This document shows positions 1 to 7,500 of a DNA stretch of 33,446 bases, piece after piece (within the stretch, counting starts at the first letter, position 1; each line of letters opens with the position of its first letter). The stretch lies in NCBI GenBank assembly GCA_047517485.1, contig JAKZSU010000166.1, forward strand, positions 1 through 33,446, in the 5' to 3' direction. The stretch comes from JAKZSU01 sp047517485. GTDB lineage: Bacteria > Pseudomonadota > Alphaproteobacteria > UBA7887. The notes below the pieces were generated by a model. The model was not told where the DNA came from. It saw only the letters and a program-made list of their open reading frames with translations, and searched no databases. Position numbers and translations under genes: made by a program.

Positions 1-184
1 AGCCACCGTCACGCAAGCCGAAATCCGGCGCTGCCTGAAAGCCGCGCGCGATGCCGGTTATGACGAAGCCCGTGTCGAGATCGACAAGCCGGACGGCACC
101 AAGCTTACGGTCGTCGCGGGCAAGGCTTCCCAGATTGCCGGCCCGGGCGATGACATCGACGCCATGATCGAGAGGCTCACATGA
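1..184 (+). CDS. 3' end of a small unknown protein, cut by the window edge
   Basis: A reading frame open from base 2 ends at TGA 182-184 and gives about 60 residues, ending in DDIDAMIERLT. The frame overlaps the integrase start by ATGA (181-184), which suggests translational coupling. The peptide has an N-terminal helix-like part (QAEIRRCLKAARDAGY) and then a short strand-like part (VEIDKPDGTKLTVVAG). It has no recognisable catalytic motif. Small proteins of this kind often sit directly upstream of phage or island integrases in alphaproteobacteria. I infer that it belongs to the same mobile element; its function is unknown and its start lies outside the window. Confidence 0.65.
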   Translation, partial: ATVTQAEIRRCLKAARDAGYDEARVEIDKPDGTKLTVVAGKASQIAGPGDDIDAMIERLT

Positions 185-1254
185 TCCGCAGGCGCAATCC
201 CTTCCCCGGCGTCACGGTTGTACGGGATCGGCACGGCCGGCTGCGATACCGGCTCCGCCGCACGATCAAAAGCCGTAAGGTCGACTGCTACTTGCCGGGC
301 GTCATCGGATCGACGGAATTCCGCGCGGCATACCATGAGGCGACCGAGGGCGTCCGGCCCGCGAGCCGGCGTGCGAAGGCCGGCACCGTCGGCTATCTGA
401 TCGAGGCGTATCTGGCCAGCACCGCATTTCGGAACTTGGCGGATAGGACGCGAGCGGACAAACGCTGGCGCCAGGACTGGATCAAGGAAGCCATCGGTCG
501 GGCGCGCTATGCCCAACTTGAACCGCGCCATATCGAGGCGCTGATGTGCAAGAAAGGCGGGCCGTCTGCGGCGAACCGCCTCAAAAAGGATATGTCCCAG
601 CTTTTCCGATTCGCCGCGAAACGATTCGGCTACCAAGGCCAAAATCCCGCCGCGCTGGCGGATACGCACAAGGAGAGGTCGGAGGGTTATCACACCTGGA
701 CTGACGACGAGATCGAGGTATTCCGGGCCAAGTTTCCGACTGGAACGAAGGCACGGCTGGCGCTTGAGATTTTCCTAGGGACGGGTGCTGCCCGGCAAGA
801 CGCGGCGACGCTCACCCGGGCGAGCATACGCGGCCTTCGCCTCTTCTATCGACGCGGGAAGACCGGCCAGGAAGTGGACCTGCCAATCGTGGCCGAGTTG
901 GCGAAGGAACTGGCGTATCTGCCGCCGGACCAAATGATGCTGCTGGCGCACGGGGAGAGAGCGAAGGCCTACAGCGCCTCACCGCTCGGCAACTGGTTCA
1001 GGGACAGGTGCGAAGAAGCCGGCTTACCGCACTGTTCGGCGCACGGGCTGCGGAAGGCCGGCGCCCGGCGCTTGGCTGAGGCCGGTGCGACCGAATGGGA
1101 GGTGATGGCCTTCCTCGCCCACCGGACCGCCAAGGAGGCGAGCCGCTATGCCGCAGCGGCGAATAGGTCGATGCTCACGACGAGAGGTATGGCGAGACTC
1201 AGCACGAAACCCGAACAAATCTTGTCCAACCTTCCGTCGAGGTTGGACAAATAG
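181..1254 (+). CDS. Tyrosine recombinase / phage-type integrase
   Basis: This 357-residue protein has the full catalytic set of the tyrosine recombinase family: Arg205 (GTGAARQDA), Lys227 (RRGKTGQ), His288-x-x-Arg291 (SAHGLRKAG), His314 (FLAHRT) and nucleophile Tyr323 (SRYAAA). Residues 1 to about 60 resemble an arm-binding region and about 65-160 a core-binding SAM-like domain. The family cuts and rejoins DNA at attachment sites to integrate or excise mobile elements. The ATG overlaps the stop of the upstream small gene. The gene ends 6 bp before the end of a convergent dehydrogenase-like gene that seems truncated, so it probably lies at the right border of an element extending leftwards out of the window. 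It appears intact and potentially active. Confidence 0.93.
   Translation: MIRRRNPFPGVTVVRDRHGRLRYRLRRTIKSRKVDCYLPGVIGSTEFRAAYHEATEGVRPASRRAKAGTVGYLIEAYLASTAFRNLADRTRADKRWRQDWIKEAIGRARYAQLEPRHIEALMCKKGGPSAANRLKKDMSQLFRFAAKRFGYQGQNPAALADTHKERSEGYHTWTDDEIEVFRAKFPTGTKARLALEIFLGTGAARQDAATLTRASIRGLRLFYRRGKTGQEVDLPIVAELAKELAYLPPDQMMLLAHGERAKAYSASPLGNWFRDRCEEAGLPHCSAHGLRKAGARRLAEAGATEWEVMAFLAHRTAKEASRYAAAANRSMLTTRGMARLSTKPEQILSNLPSRLDK
1222..1250. repeat. Perfect inverted repeat at the integrase 3' end
   Basis: The 10-bp arms TTGTCCAACC (1222-1231) and GGTTGGACAA (1241-1250) are exact reverse complements around a 9-nt loop. The right arm ends one base before the integrase stop codon (TAG 1252-1254). 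In RNA it would form a stable hairpin, either as a transcription barrier between the two convergent genes or as part of the recombination site. There is no strong T-run after it, so the terminator reading is uncertain. Confidence 0.7.
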
Positions 1255-1259
1255 GGGGC

Positions 1260-2036
1260 TTAAGTCATTGATATACTACGACGAAAAACAACGGGTGACT
1301 GTCCGGCATGGAAGGTGATCGTGCGCGCTGACGGATAAAGGTTGGCCAACAAAACCGTGTCCGGCACATCGCAGGCGGCGAACCAGCGGACTCCGAGACC
1401 GCGTAGAGTTCGCCGCCGCAGATCTTGCCAGCCGTGGACGTGCCGCCATTCGCCGTTTTGGCGGCGGGGGATGGGTTGGCCGACGTAACTCAAGATCGCT
1501 TCCACCACCGCGCGACCGCGCGGTTGGCGATTGCCCGGAACGATGCCAATGGCGATCGCGTGAATATCGGCCAGATCCTCGGCCAAATCCGCCACCACGG
1601 CGGATGACAGGCAGGGAACCGTGCTGGCGCCGCTGATCACCAGAACGCCATTTAGCTTGGCGGCTTGGTCCAAGCGATCGATGTCGCGGACGAAATCACG
1701 GTCGTCGGCGATGTCGATATAATGGACGCCGTGGTGAATGCAGGTCTCCGCAATCTCGGTATTTTGCCCTTGGAACGGACCGCACGCATCGATCACGAGT
1801 TGGGCGCCGGTCTCCAGCAGCGCCTGGGCAAGAGTATCGGGGAGCGTCAACACGTATCCGTCCACGCCGGCGGCGGGGTTGATTTGGCGGAGGTGGGCCA
1901 CACAGGCATCGATTTTCGACTGTGTTCGCCCGGCGACGATTACCTGCAGGTTCGCCGCGCGACTTAGCCGCTGGCAGATCCTGCCGCCGAAGGTCCCGGT
2001 CCCGCCGAGGATGAGGATTTTGAACCGTGCGGTCAT
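1260..2036 (-). CDS. Saccharopine dehydrogenase-like NAD(P)-binding protein, probably 3'-truncated
   Basis: The 258-residue product starts with a Rossmann dinucleotide-binding motif (ILGGTGTFGG, about residues 8-17). It continues with the pattern of the saccharopine dehydrogenase NADP-binding family: VAGRTQSK, then DACGPFQGQN, then HYIDIADDRDF. The start ATG (2036) overlaps the DUF4166 stop as ATGA, so the two are translationally coupled. Family members are, as I recall, usually well over 350 residues and carry a C-terminal domain after this fold. Here the protein stops shortly after SARTITFHAG with an unrelated-looking tail. The stop lies 6 bp from the integrase stop, so I infer that element integration removed the 3' end. 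Whether the remnant is functional is unknown, and its substrate cannot be told from sequence. Confidence 0.72.
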   Translation of the reverse strand: MTARFKILILGGTGTFGGRICQRLSRAANLQVIVAGRTQSKIDACVAHLRQINPAAGVDGYVLTLPDTLAQALLETGAQLVIDACGPFQGQNTEIAETCIHHGVHYIDIADDRDFVRDIDRLDQAAKLNGVLVISGASTVPCLSSAVVADLAEDLADIHAIAIGIVPGNRQPRGRAVVEAILSYVGQPIPRRQNGEWRHVHGWQDLRRRTLRGLGVRWFAACDVPDTVLLANLYPSARTITFHAGQSPVVFRRSISMT

Positions 2037-2707
2037 CGGGCCTCTCCTGCCTCGGTGAAAACGCCGTCCTGATAAAACATCAACCCCAATAGGGGGGGAG
2101 TGATGGCGATCATGAAGCGGAAGCGGCCGTCGCCGATGTCGGTGTGGGTGACGTGCGCGATGCCTGGCGACAGGTGGGCCGGCAGATAGACGCGGACGCC
2201 CAAGCCTTGCCAGAAATAGCGGGTGCTGACGAAATGCAGCGCGCGGTCTTTCTCGAACACGTCGAGCAGCATGCCGAACCCACCGCCGACCAATTCGAGC
2301 AATCGGCCGCCGGCGGGATAGACGATCTTGGTCGAGCGAACGATCACCTTTTGCCCCGTCGCGAAGGCATATTCGCGCACCCACTGTACGCCATGGCCAA
2401 GCGGCGAGGGATTTACACGGACTGTCACCGGCACGTCCGATCCGGTGAACGGCGCCAACGGCGTGCCGATAAAACGGCAGAAGTGGGCCAGGATTCGCCC
2501 GGCCTTTGAGCTGTGCACCACCGTCATCACGCCTTTGAAGGTTTGGCTTTGCGTGTGGCCCGCGGCGCAGGCGAAACGGCGGCGGATGTCGTCGGTCAGG
2601 CGCCACCAGGCGGCGCCGCCGATCACGGCGGCAATATCGCCGGGCGGTGGGGCCTCGCGGTCGATGAGCGCCGGTGACCAGGCGCTGGTGAGCTGGTTGG
2701 TTGCCAT
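2033..2707 (-). CDS. DUF4166 domain protein
   Basis: The product has 224 residues from the ATG at 2707 (MATNQLTSAW). The body resembles DUF4166, a domain often found fused to or beside saccharopine-dehydrogenase-like proteins. Recognisable stretches are FKGVMTVVHS, GRILAHFCRF, VPVTVRV and YFWQGLGVRVYLP, followed by a C-terminal HTDIGDGRFRF. No catalytic residues are known to me and no signal peptide or membrane helix is evident. It lies between the GbsR-type regulator and the dehydrogenase and is coupled to the latter by ATGA. A matched operator (2743-2762) sits 36 bp upstream of its start, so expression is probably controlled by the neighbouring regulator. The biochemical role is unknown. 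Confidence 0.75.
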   Translation of the reverse strand: MATNQLTSAWSPALIDREAPPPGDIAAVIGGAAWWRLTDDIRRRFACAAGHTQSQTFKGVMTVVHSSKAGRILAHFCRFIGTPLAPFTGSDVPVTVRVNPSPLGHGVQWVREYAFATGQKVIVRSTKIVYPAGGRLLELVGGGFGMLLDVFEKDRALHFVSTRYFWQGLGVRVYLPAHLSPGIAHVTHTDIGDGRFRFMIAITPPLLGLMFYQDGVFTEAGEAR

Positions 2708-2742
2708 ATCTACCCCCAATCCGCATGATTGTTTCATCAGTA

Positions 2743-2762
2743 ATTTCTGAATAAACAGAAAT
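2743..2762. promoter_or_regulatory. Palindromic operator copy 2 (upstream of the DUF4166 gene)
   Basis: The sequence ATTTCTG-N6-CAGAAAT is a perfect 7+7 dyad. The same half-sites and the same 6-nt spacer recur upstream of the regulator at 3327-3346. Its position 36 bp before the DUF4166 start fits a binding site for the adjacent GbsR/MarR-family protein. Confidence 0.72.
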
Positions 2763-2784
2763 ATCGAAGCAAAAAAATATGCCG

Positions 2785-3315
2785 CTACTTTTTCCTTTTC
2801 AGCAGCCGCGCGACCTTGTCGCCCAGCTTCATCAGGGTCGCCAAGGTCGCAGGCGGCAAGGTTTTGATGCGGTCGTACCACTCCGACAGGCTTTCGAGAA
2901 ATTCGAGCGTGTTCTTTATGCGTTGTTTGACGTCGTCGGGCGTTTCGGTATCGGCCGCCGCATCGATCACGCATTGCCGCAATACGGTGAGGGTGGGGTC
3001 GATTTCGCGGCGCTTGCGTTCCTCGACAATGGTGCTGAACAGCACCCACATATCCTTGTCGGTCTCGAAATGATCGCGCCGGTCGCCGAGTTCGTGGCTG
3101 ATCCGCACCAACCCCCACGCCTGCAGCTCTTTCAGACTGGTACTCACATTCGAGCGCGCGATCGACAGAACTTGGGTGATCTCGTCCGCCGGCAACGGAT
3201 CGGGCGACAAATAGAGCAGCGCGTGGATTTGCGACACCGATCGGTTCACCCCCCAGCGGGTGCCCATTTCGCCCCAGTGGAGGACGAAGCGTTCCATGAT
3301 CGGGGTAAGGTTCAT
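2785..3315 (-). CDS. GbsR/MarR-family transcriptional regulator
   Basis: The 176-residue protein begins MNLTPIMERFVLHWGEMGTR, the characteristic opening of GbsR-type winged-helix regulators. The helix-turn-helix lies at about residues 25-75 (SVSQIHALLYLS, LPADEITQVLSIARSNVSTS, ELQAWGLVR), followed by a wing (LGDRRDHFE). The C-terminal part is helical and basic (ARLLKRKK), probably for dimerisation. GbsR regulators are usually repressors that respond to small ligands; the ligand here is unknown. Palindromic sites lie directly upstream of its own ATG and upstream of the next gene, so autoregulation and control of the DUF4166/dehydrogenase pair are likely. The upstream site is also about 85 bp from the divergent sulfotransferase gene. 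Confidence 0.88.
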   Translation of the reverse strand: MNLTPIMERFVLHWGEMGTRWGVNRSVSQIHALLYLSPDPLPADEITQVLSIARSNVSTSLKELQAWGLVRISHELGDRRDHFETDKDMWVLFSTIVEERKRREIDPTLTVLRQCVIDAAADTETPDDVKQRIKNTLEFLESLSEWYDRIKTLPPATLATLMKLGDKVARLLKRKK

Positions 3316-3326
3316 TTTGTTCTCTT

Positions 3327-3346
3327 ATTTCTGTATAGACAGAAAT
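3327..3346. promoter_or_regulatory. Palindromic operator copy 1 (upstream of the GbsR-type regulator)
   Basis: This site is ATTTCTG-N6-CAGAAAT and begins 12 bp upstream of the regulator ATG. The dyad extends by one further base on each side with little loss of symmetry. The surrounding AT-rich bases contrast with the GC-rich genes and probably include the promoter. It shares both 7-bp half-sites and the spacer length with 2743-2762. Confidence 0.75.
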
Positions 3347-3431
3347 ATAAGTAATTTTCGTAATTTGTCAAGACAGTCAGCGAAAACTGGAGGACCGCCC
3401 CGCGCATCCGACGCTTGCATCGGGGGCTCGG

Positions 3432-4409
3432 TTGCTGCGACCATTGACCGACGAACACCGACCCGAGGATGGCCCGTTGACCGAGCCCGCGCGACCCGAG
3501 CTTTTGCACCGCTACGACCACGCGTTTTTCGACACCGCACGGTGGGCCGATTTCAAACCGCGCGACGACGATATCTTCGTCTGCAGCGCGTACAAGGCGG
3601 GCACCACGTGGCTGCAGATGATCTGCGCGCTGCTGGTGCTGCAAAGAACCAGCTTCGATCGGCCGCTGAGCAAAATTTCGCCGTGGCTCGAACGGCTGAC
3701 CTCGCCGATCGAGGATATTCTGGCGTTGCTCGAGGCGCAGCAACATCGCCGTTTCATCAAGACCCATACGCCGCTCGACGGCATGCCGTTCTTCGAGCAC
3801 GCGACTTATCTGTTCATCGCCCGCGACCCGCGCGACATTTTTTTTTCGATGCACAATCATATTCAGAACAGCAACGCGGACTCGAAGTCGCGTCAGCCCG
3901 AGTCCGGCGGCGCGTGGCCTGAGATGCCCGACGATATCCACGAGCTGTTTCGCGTCTGGATGACCCGCGGCTGGTTCGCCTGGGAGCAGGACGGCTGGCC
4001 GTCGTGGTCGGTGCTCCACCATGCCAACACGTTCTGGCGGTTTCGCCATTTGCCGAATGTTCATTTCGTGCATTTCGCCGATCTGGTGGCCGATCTCGAC
4101 GGCGGGATGCGGCGGATTGCCGAAATTCTCGGCATCACGGTCGATGCCGCGCTTTGGCCGGCGCTCGTCGAGGCCGCGACGTTCAAGAGCATGCGCCACA
4201 ATGCCGACCGCCTAGCGCCCGGTGCCGACCGCGAGGCGTGGCACGACAACGCGCGGTTCTTCAACAAGGGCACCAGCGGCCAGTGGCGCGGCCAACTCGA
4301 TGACGAGGAACTCGCGCTCTATGCCCGGGCGATGGCGGAGCGAGTGCCGGCGCCACTGGCAAAATGGTTGGAAGAGGGTGGTCTCGGCGGGGTTGGTTCC
4401 ACCGGCTAA
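3432..4409 (+). CDS. PAPS-dependent sulfotransferase domain protein
   Basis: The product matches the cytosolic-type sulfotransferase family, which transfers sulfate from PAPS to hydroxyl or amino groups. The 5'-phosphosulfate loop is SAYKAGTTW (Lys55, numbered from the TTG at 3432). The likely catalytic base is His112 in KTHTPLDG. The 3'-phosphate site is FIARDPRDIFFSM (Arg131, Ser139). The C-terminal GxxGxxK-like segment is NKGTSGQWRG, about residues 278-287, where the last Lys position is Arg. Length is about 325 residues, normal for the family. No ATG fits the start; TTG 3432 is preceded by a G-rich stretch but remains uncertain. The following small membrane protein and methyltransferase suggest modification of a surface glycan or lipid, which is inference. 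Confidence 0.88.
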   Translation: MLRPLTDEHRPEDGPLTEPARPELLHRYDHAFFDTARWADFKPRDDDIFVCSAYKAGTTWLQMICALLVLQRTSFDRPLSKISPWLERLTSPIEDILALLEAQQHRRFIKTHTPLDGMPFFEHATYLFIARDPRDIFFSMHNHIQNSNADSKSRQPESGGAWPEMPDDIHELFRVWMTRGWFAWEQDGWPSWSVLHHANTFWRFRHLPNVHFVHFADLVADLDGGMRRIAEILGITVDAALWPALVEAATFKSMRHNADRLAPGADREAWHDNARFFNKGTSGQWRGQLDDEELALYARAMAERVPAPLAKWLEEGGLGGVGSTG

Positions 4410-4498
4410 GGATCATATATTATTACCATAAACCGAAATCCGTGGATGCGGCTTGCGGGGCCGCGCCAACCTATTTTCGAAAAATCGTTAGGTGCACC

Positions 4499-4717
4499 AT
4501 GATTTGTAAAGTTAGCGAAGTTCTGGTTGCGGCTGGGCTCTTGATGGGTATCGCGGTAGCGCCCGCGCACGCCTATCTCGATCCGGGCACCGGCAGCATC
4601 CTGCTGCAATTGCTGCTCGGCGGGGTGGCTGGCTTTCTGGTTATTATCAAGCTCTATTGGTATTCCTTGAAACAGACGTTCGGGCAATTTACCCGCCGGC
4701 TTCGTCCCAAGCAGTGA
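4499..4717 (+). CDS. Small exported membrane protein of the YLDPGTGS type
   Basis: From the ATG at 4499 the product is 72 residues. An N-terminal signal sequence (about residues 6-25, ending APAHA) is followed by the mature start YLDPGTGS. A hydrophobic helix comes next (LLQLLLGGVAGFLVIIKLYW), then a basic tail (FTRRLRPKQ). I recognise this YLDPGTGS...LLGG...KLYW pattern as a recurrent tiny protein next to polysaccharide or methyltransferase genes; no biochemical function is known to me. The stop TGA (4715-4717) overlaps the GTG start of the methyltransferase, so the two are translationally coupled. The gene could be annotated longer from an upstream codon, but the signal peptide fixes the likely start. 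Confidence 0.82.
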   Translation: MICKVSEVLVAAGLLMGIAVAPAHAYLDPGTGSILLQLLLGGVAGFLVIIKLYWYSLKQTFGQFTRRLRPKQ

Positions 4718-6099
4718 GTCTCCGACCAGATCCGGGCTCGTTCAGGGACCCGGCGGGACGCGTCTATCACGACGGCGATCGCATCGTCCGCGCGATCAGC
4801 CCGCAAGGCATTGACGACTGGCGCGCGGTGCGCGACACCGGTCTGCTCGATCGCCTGGCGGCGCAAGGATCGGTTATCGCCTCGGATCCGATAGACGCGC
4901 CGGCGGATTTCGACGAATCCCACGAATACGTCGCGCATCCGCGCCTGCCATTTATTTCCTATCCCTACGAATGGGGGTTCGAGGCGCTCAAGGCGGCGGC
5001 GCTGCTTCATTTGGATGTCCATCTCGAGGCCTTGGCGGCGGACGTCACGCTGGTCGATTCCTCGGCCTATAACATCCAGTTCGAGGGTCCGCGGCCGATC
5101 TTTATCGATGTGCTCTCGTTCCGGCCGTATCAAGAGGGCGGGCTGTGGGACGGCCACCGGCAGTTCTGCGAGCAGTTTCTCTATCCGCTGCTGCTCGAGG
5201 CCAAGGTCGGGGTGAGCCCCGGCGCCTGGTATCGCGGCGCCCTCGAAGGCATTACCGCGGCGGACCTGCGCCGCGTCCTGCCGTTCCGCCAGCGCCTGTC
5301 GCCGCGGGTCTGGAAACATGTGATCGCGCCGACCATGCTGGCCAATCTCGCGCGCAAAAAGGACCAGGTCGAGGTCGGCCGCGACGTCGCCAAACCGAAA
5401 TTGCCGAAAGCGGTGCTGGAGGCGATGTTGCGCGGCCTGCGCGGCTGGATCGACCAGCTGGCGCTCAAGGATCAGGTCACCGTGTGGGGCGACTATTCGA
5501 GCGCGACGAGTTACGCCGACGAAGGGCGGGTCGCCAAGACGGCCTTGGTCGGCGAATTCGTCGCCGCGGTCAAGCCGCGCATGCTGTGGGACATCGGCTG
5601 TAACGCGGGCGAGTTTTCGTTCGTCGCCAGCGATGCCGGTGCGGCGCACGTGGTCGGTTGGGACGCCGATACCAATGCGGTCAGTCAGGCCTTTATCGAG
5701 GCCCGGCGGCGCGACGCCTGGCTCACCCCGCTGTTAGCCGATCTCGCCAACCCGACCCCGAGCCAGGGGTGGGCGCAAGCCGAGCGCCCGGGCATGGCCG
5801 AGCGCGGGCCCGCCGACGCGCTGCTGGCGCTCGCCCTGGTGCACCACTTGGCGATCGGGCGCAATATCCCGGTGCCCGGTGTCGTCGATTGGCTGGTCAG
5901 CCTGGCGCCAGTCGGCCTGGTCGAGTTCATTCCCAAGACCGACCCCCAAATCCAGCGCATGCTAGCGTTTCGAAACGACATTTTCGCCGGCTACGATCGC
6001 GACGCCTTCGTCGCCGCGTTCACCGCCCGCGCCCGCATCGAGCGTATCGTGCCGGTCGGCGAGAGTGGACGCGAAATGATCTGGTACGCCACCGCTTAG
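4714..6099 (+). CDS. Class I SAM-dependent methyltransferase, NoeA-like
   Basis: The likely start is GTG 4714, which overlaps the preceding stop as GTGA and gives 461 residues. The SAM-binding motif I is LWDIGCNAGEFS (Asp293, Gly295, Gly299), followed by the motif II acidic residue in VVGWDADTNA. The first 280 residues form a family-specific domain with FISYPYEWGFEALKAAALLHL, YNIQFEGPRPIFIDVLSF and PGAWYRGALEG. I associate this layout with NoeA/nodulation-type and polysaccharide-linked methyltransferases. The acceptor is unknown. Coupling to the YLDPGTGS protein and proximity to a sulfotransferase support a role in surface glycan decoration, which is inference. No frameshift is seen. Confidence 0.82.
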   Translation: MSLRPDPGSFRDPAGRVYHDGDRIVRAISPQGIDDWRAVRDTGLLDRLAAQGSVIASDPIDAPADFDESHEYVAHPRLPFISYPYEWGFEALKAAALLHLDVHLEALAADVTLVDSSAYNIQFEGPRPIFIDVLSFRPYQEGGLWDGHRQFCEQFLYPLLLEAKVGVSPGAWYRGALEGITAADLRRVLPFRQRLSPRVWKHVIAPTMLANLARKKDQVEVGRDVAKPKLPKAVLEAMLRGLRGWIDQLALKDQVTVWGDYSSATSYADEGRVAKTALVGEFVAAVKPRMLWDIGCNAGEFSFVASDAGAAHVVGWDADTNAVSQAFIEARRRDAWLTPLLADLANPTPSQGWAQAERPGMAERGPADALLALALVHHLAIGRNIPVPGVVDWLVSLAPVGLVEFIPKTDPQIQRMLAFRNDIFAGYDRDAFVAAFTARARIERIVPVGESGREMIWYATA

Positions 6100-6250
6100 A
6101 CCACCTCCCGGGCGCGAATTCTCCGACATCCGCGTGGTCGGCATAGACGCCACTCAGTCGTCGAGGGTGACTTTTTCTCAAACCGCAATATCGTAGGCCG
6201 CTTGATGAGCTGAGCGGCGGCCGGTGATCGTCGCGCGTTAGGAGGACGGA

Positions 6251-7498
6251 ATGCGGTTCGGCGTGTTTTATGAGCTTCAATTGCCCCAGCCCTGGGGCGA
6301 GGGCGACGAGCATCGCCTGTTCAACGAGGCGCTCGACCAGATCGTCCTCGCCGACCGACTGGGAATCGATTACGCGTGGGCGGTCGAGCACCATTTTCTC
6401 GACGAATACTCGCATTGTTCGGCGCCGGAAGTGTTCTTGGCCGCCGCCGCCGCGCGCACCCAGACTATTCGCGTCGGTCATGGCATTCGCCAGGTCATCC
6501 CGAACTACAACCACCCGGCGCGCACCGCCGAGGGGCTCGGCTCGCTCGATCTGGTGTCCAACGGCCGGGTCGATTTCGGCATCGGCGAGGGGGCGACGAG
6601 GCTCGAACTGCGTGGCTTCGGGATTTCCGCCAAGGAGAAACGCGCGCGGTCGCTCGAGGCGGCGGAGCAGATCGCCAACATGATGGTGATGACGCCCTAT
6701 CCCGGCTACCAGAGCGACAATTTCTCGATGCCGTGCCGCAACGTCATCCCCAAACCGCTGCAAAAGCCGCACCCGCCGATGTGGATGGCGTGCACCAATC
6801 GCGACACCATCAAGGTGGCGGCGAGCCTGGGCCTCGGCGCCCTGGCCTTCTCGTTCGTCGATCCCGACGAGGCGCGGACCTGGAGCTCGCTCTATTACGA
6901 CATCATCAAGAGCGACCAATGCACCCCGCTCGGCCATGCGGTGAACGCCAATATCGCCATGGTGTCGGCGTTCTCGCTGCACGCCGAACGCGCCGAGGCG
7001 ATTCGCCGCGGCCAGGAAGGCTTCGAGTTCTTCGCCTATGCGCTGCGCTCGCTGGTGACCAGCGACACCGTGCCCGGGCGCACCGATCTGTGGGGCGAGT
7101 TCCAGGCGAAGCGCGCGCAAAAACATGCCGCGGCGATCGACGATGGGGTGGCGCTCGGCGATGCGGCGGCGCCGGGGATCGGCACCCCAGCGGAATTTCT
7201 CGACCATGCGATGTCGTTCCAGGAGGCCGGCGTCGACCAAATCATCCTGTTGCAGCAGGCCGGGCGTAACAGCCACACCGAGATCTGCGAGGCGCTGGAA
7301 CTGTTCGCCGCCGAAGTCCAACCGGCCTTCAAGGCCACTGTCGAAGAACGCGAGCGCGCCAAAGCCGAGGAGCTCGCGCCCGCCATCGCGGCGGCGCTGG
7401 CGCGCAAGACGGTGATGAAACCACTTGCCGACGATGAAATCCCGGTGGTCGGCAAGTCGGTCGACAAAGTGCGGATCAACCAGGGCGAGGCGGCCTGA
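6251..7498 (+). CDS. LLM-class flavin-dependent oxidoreductase (luciferase-like monooxygenase)
   Basis: The 415-residue product opens with MRFGVFYELQLPQPW and contains ADRLGIDYAWAVEHHFLDEYSH, IRVGHGIRQV, HPARTAEGLGSLDLVSNGRVDFGIGEG and KPHPPMWMACTNRDT. These are typical of the bacterial-luciferase-like TIM-barrel monooxygenases that use reduced FMN and O2. A perfect AGGAGG at 6240-6245 precedes the ATG. The C-terminal 50 residues are rich in Glu, Arg, Lys and Ala and look like a helical tail outside the barrel. The gene ends 2 bp before the tandem CoA-transferase, so the two are probably co-translated and serve one pathway. The substrate cannot be assigned; a flavin reductase partner is not in the window. 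Confidence 0.9.
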   Translation: MRFGVFYELQLPQPWGEGDEHRLFNEALDQIVLADRLGIDYAWAVEHHFLDEYSHCSAPEVFLAAAAARTQTIRVGHGIRQVIPNYNHPARTAEGLGSLDLVSNGRVDFGIGEGATRLELRGFGISAKEKRARSLEAAEQIANMMVMTPYPGYQSDNFSMPCRNVIPKPLQKPHPPMWMACTNRDTIKVAASLGLGALAFSFVDPDEARTWSSLYYDIIKSDQCTPLGHAVNANIAMVSAFSLHAERAEAIRRGQEGFEFFAYALRSLVTSDTVPGRTDLWGEFQAKRAQKHAAAIDDGVALGDAAAPGIGTPAEFLDHAMSFQEAGVDQIILLQQAGRNSHTEICEALELFAAEVQPAFKATVEERERAKAEELAPAIAAALARKTVMKPLADDEIPVVGKSVDKVRINQGEAA

Positions 7499-7500
7499 CG

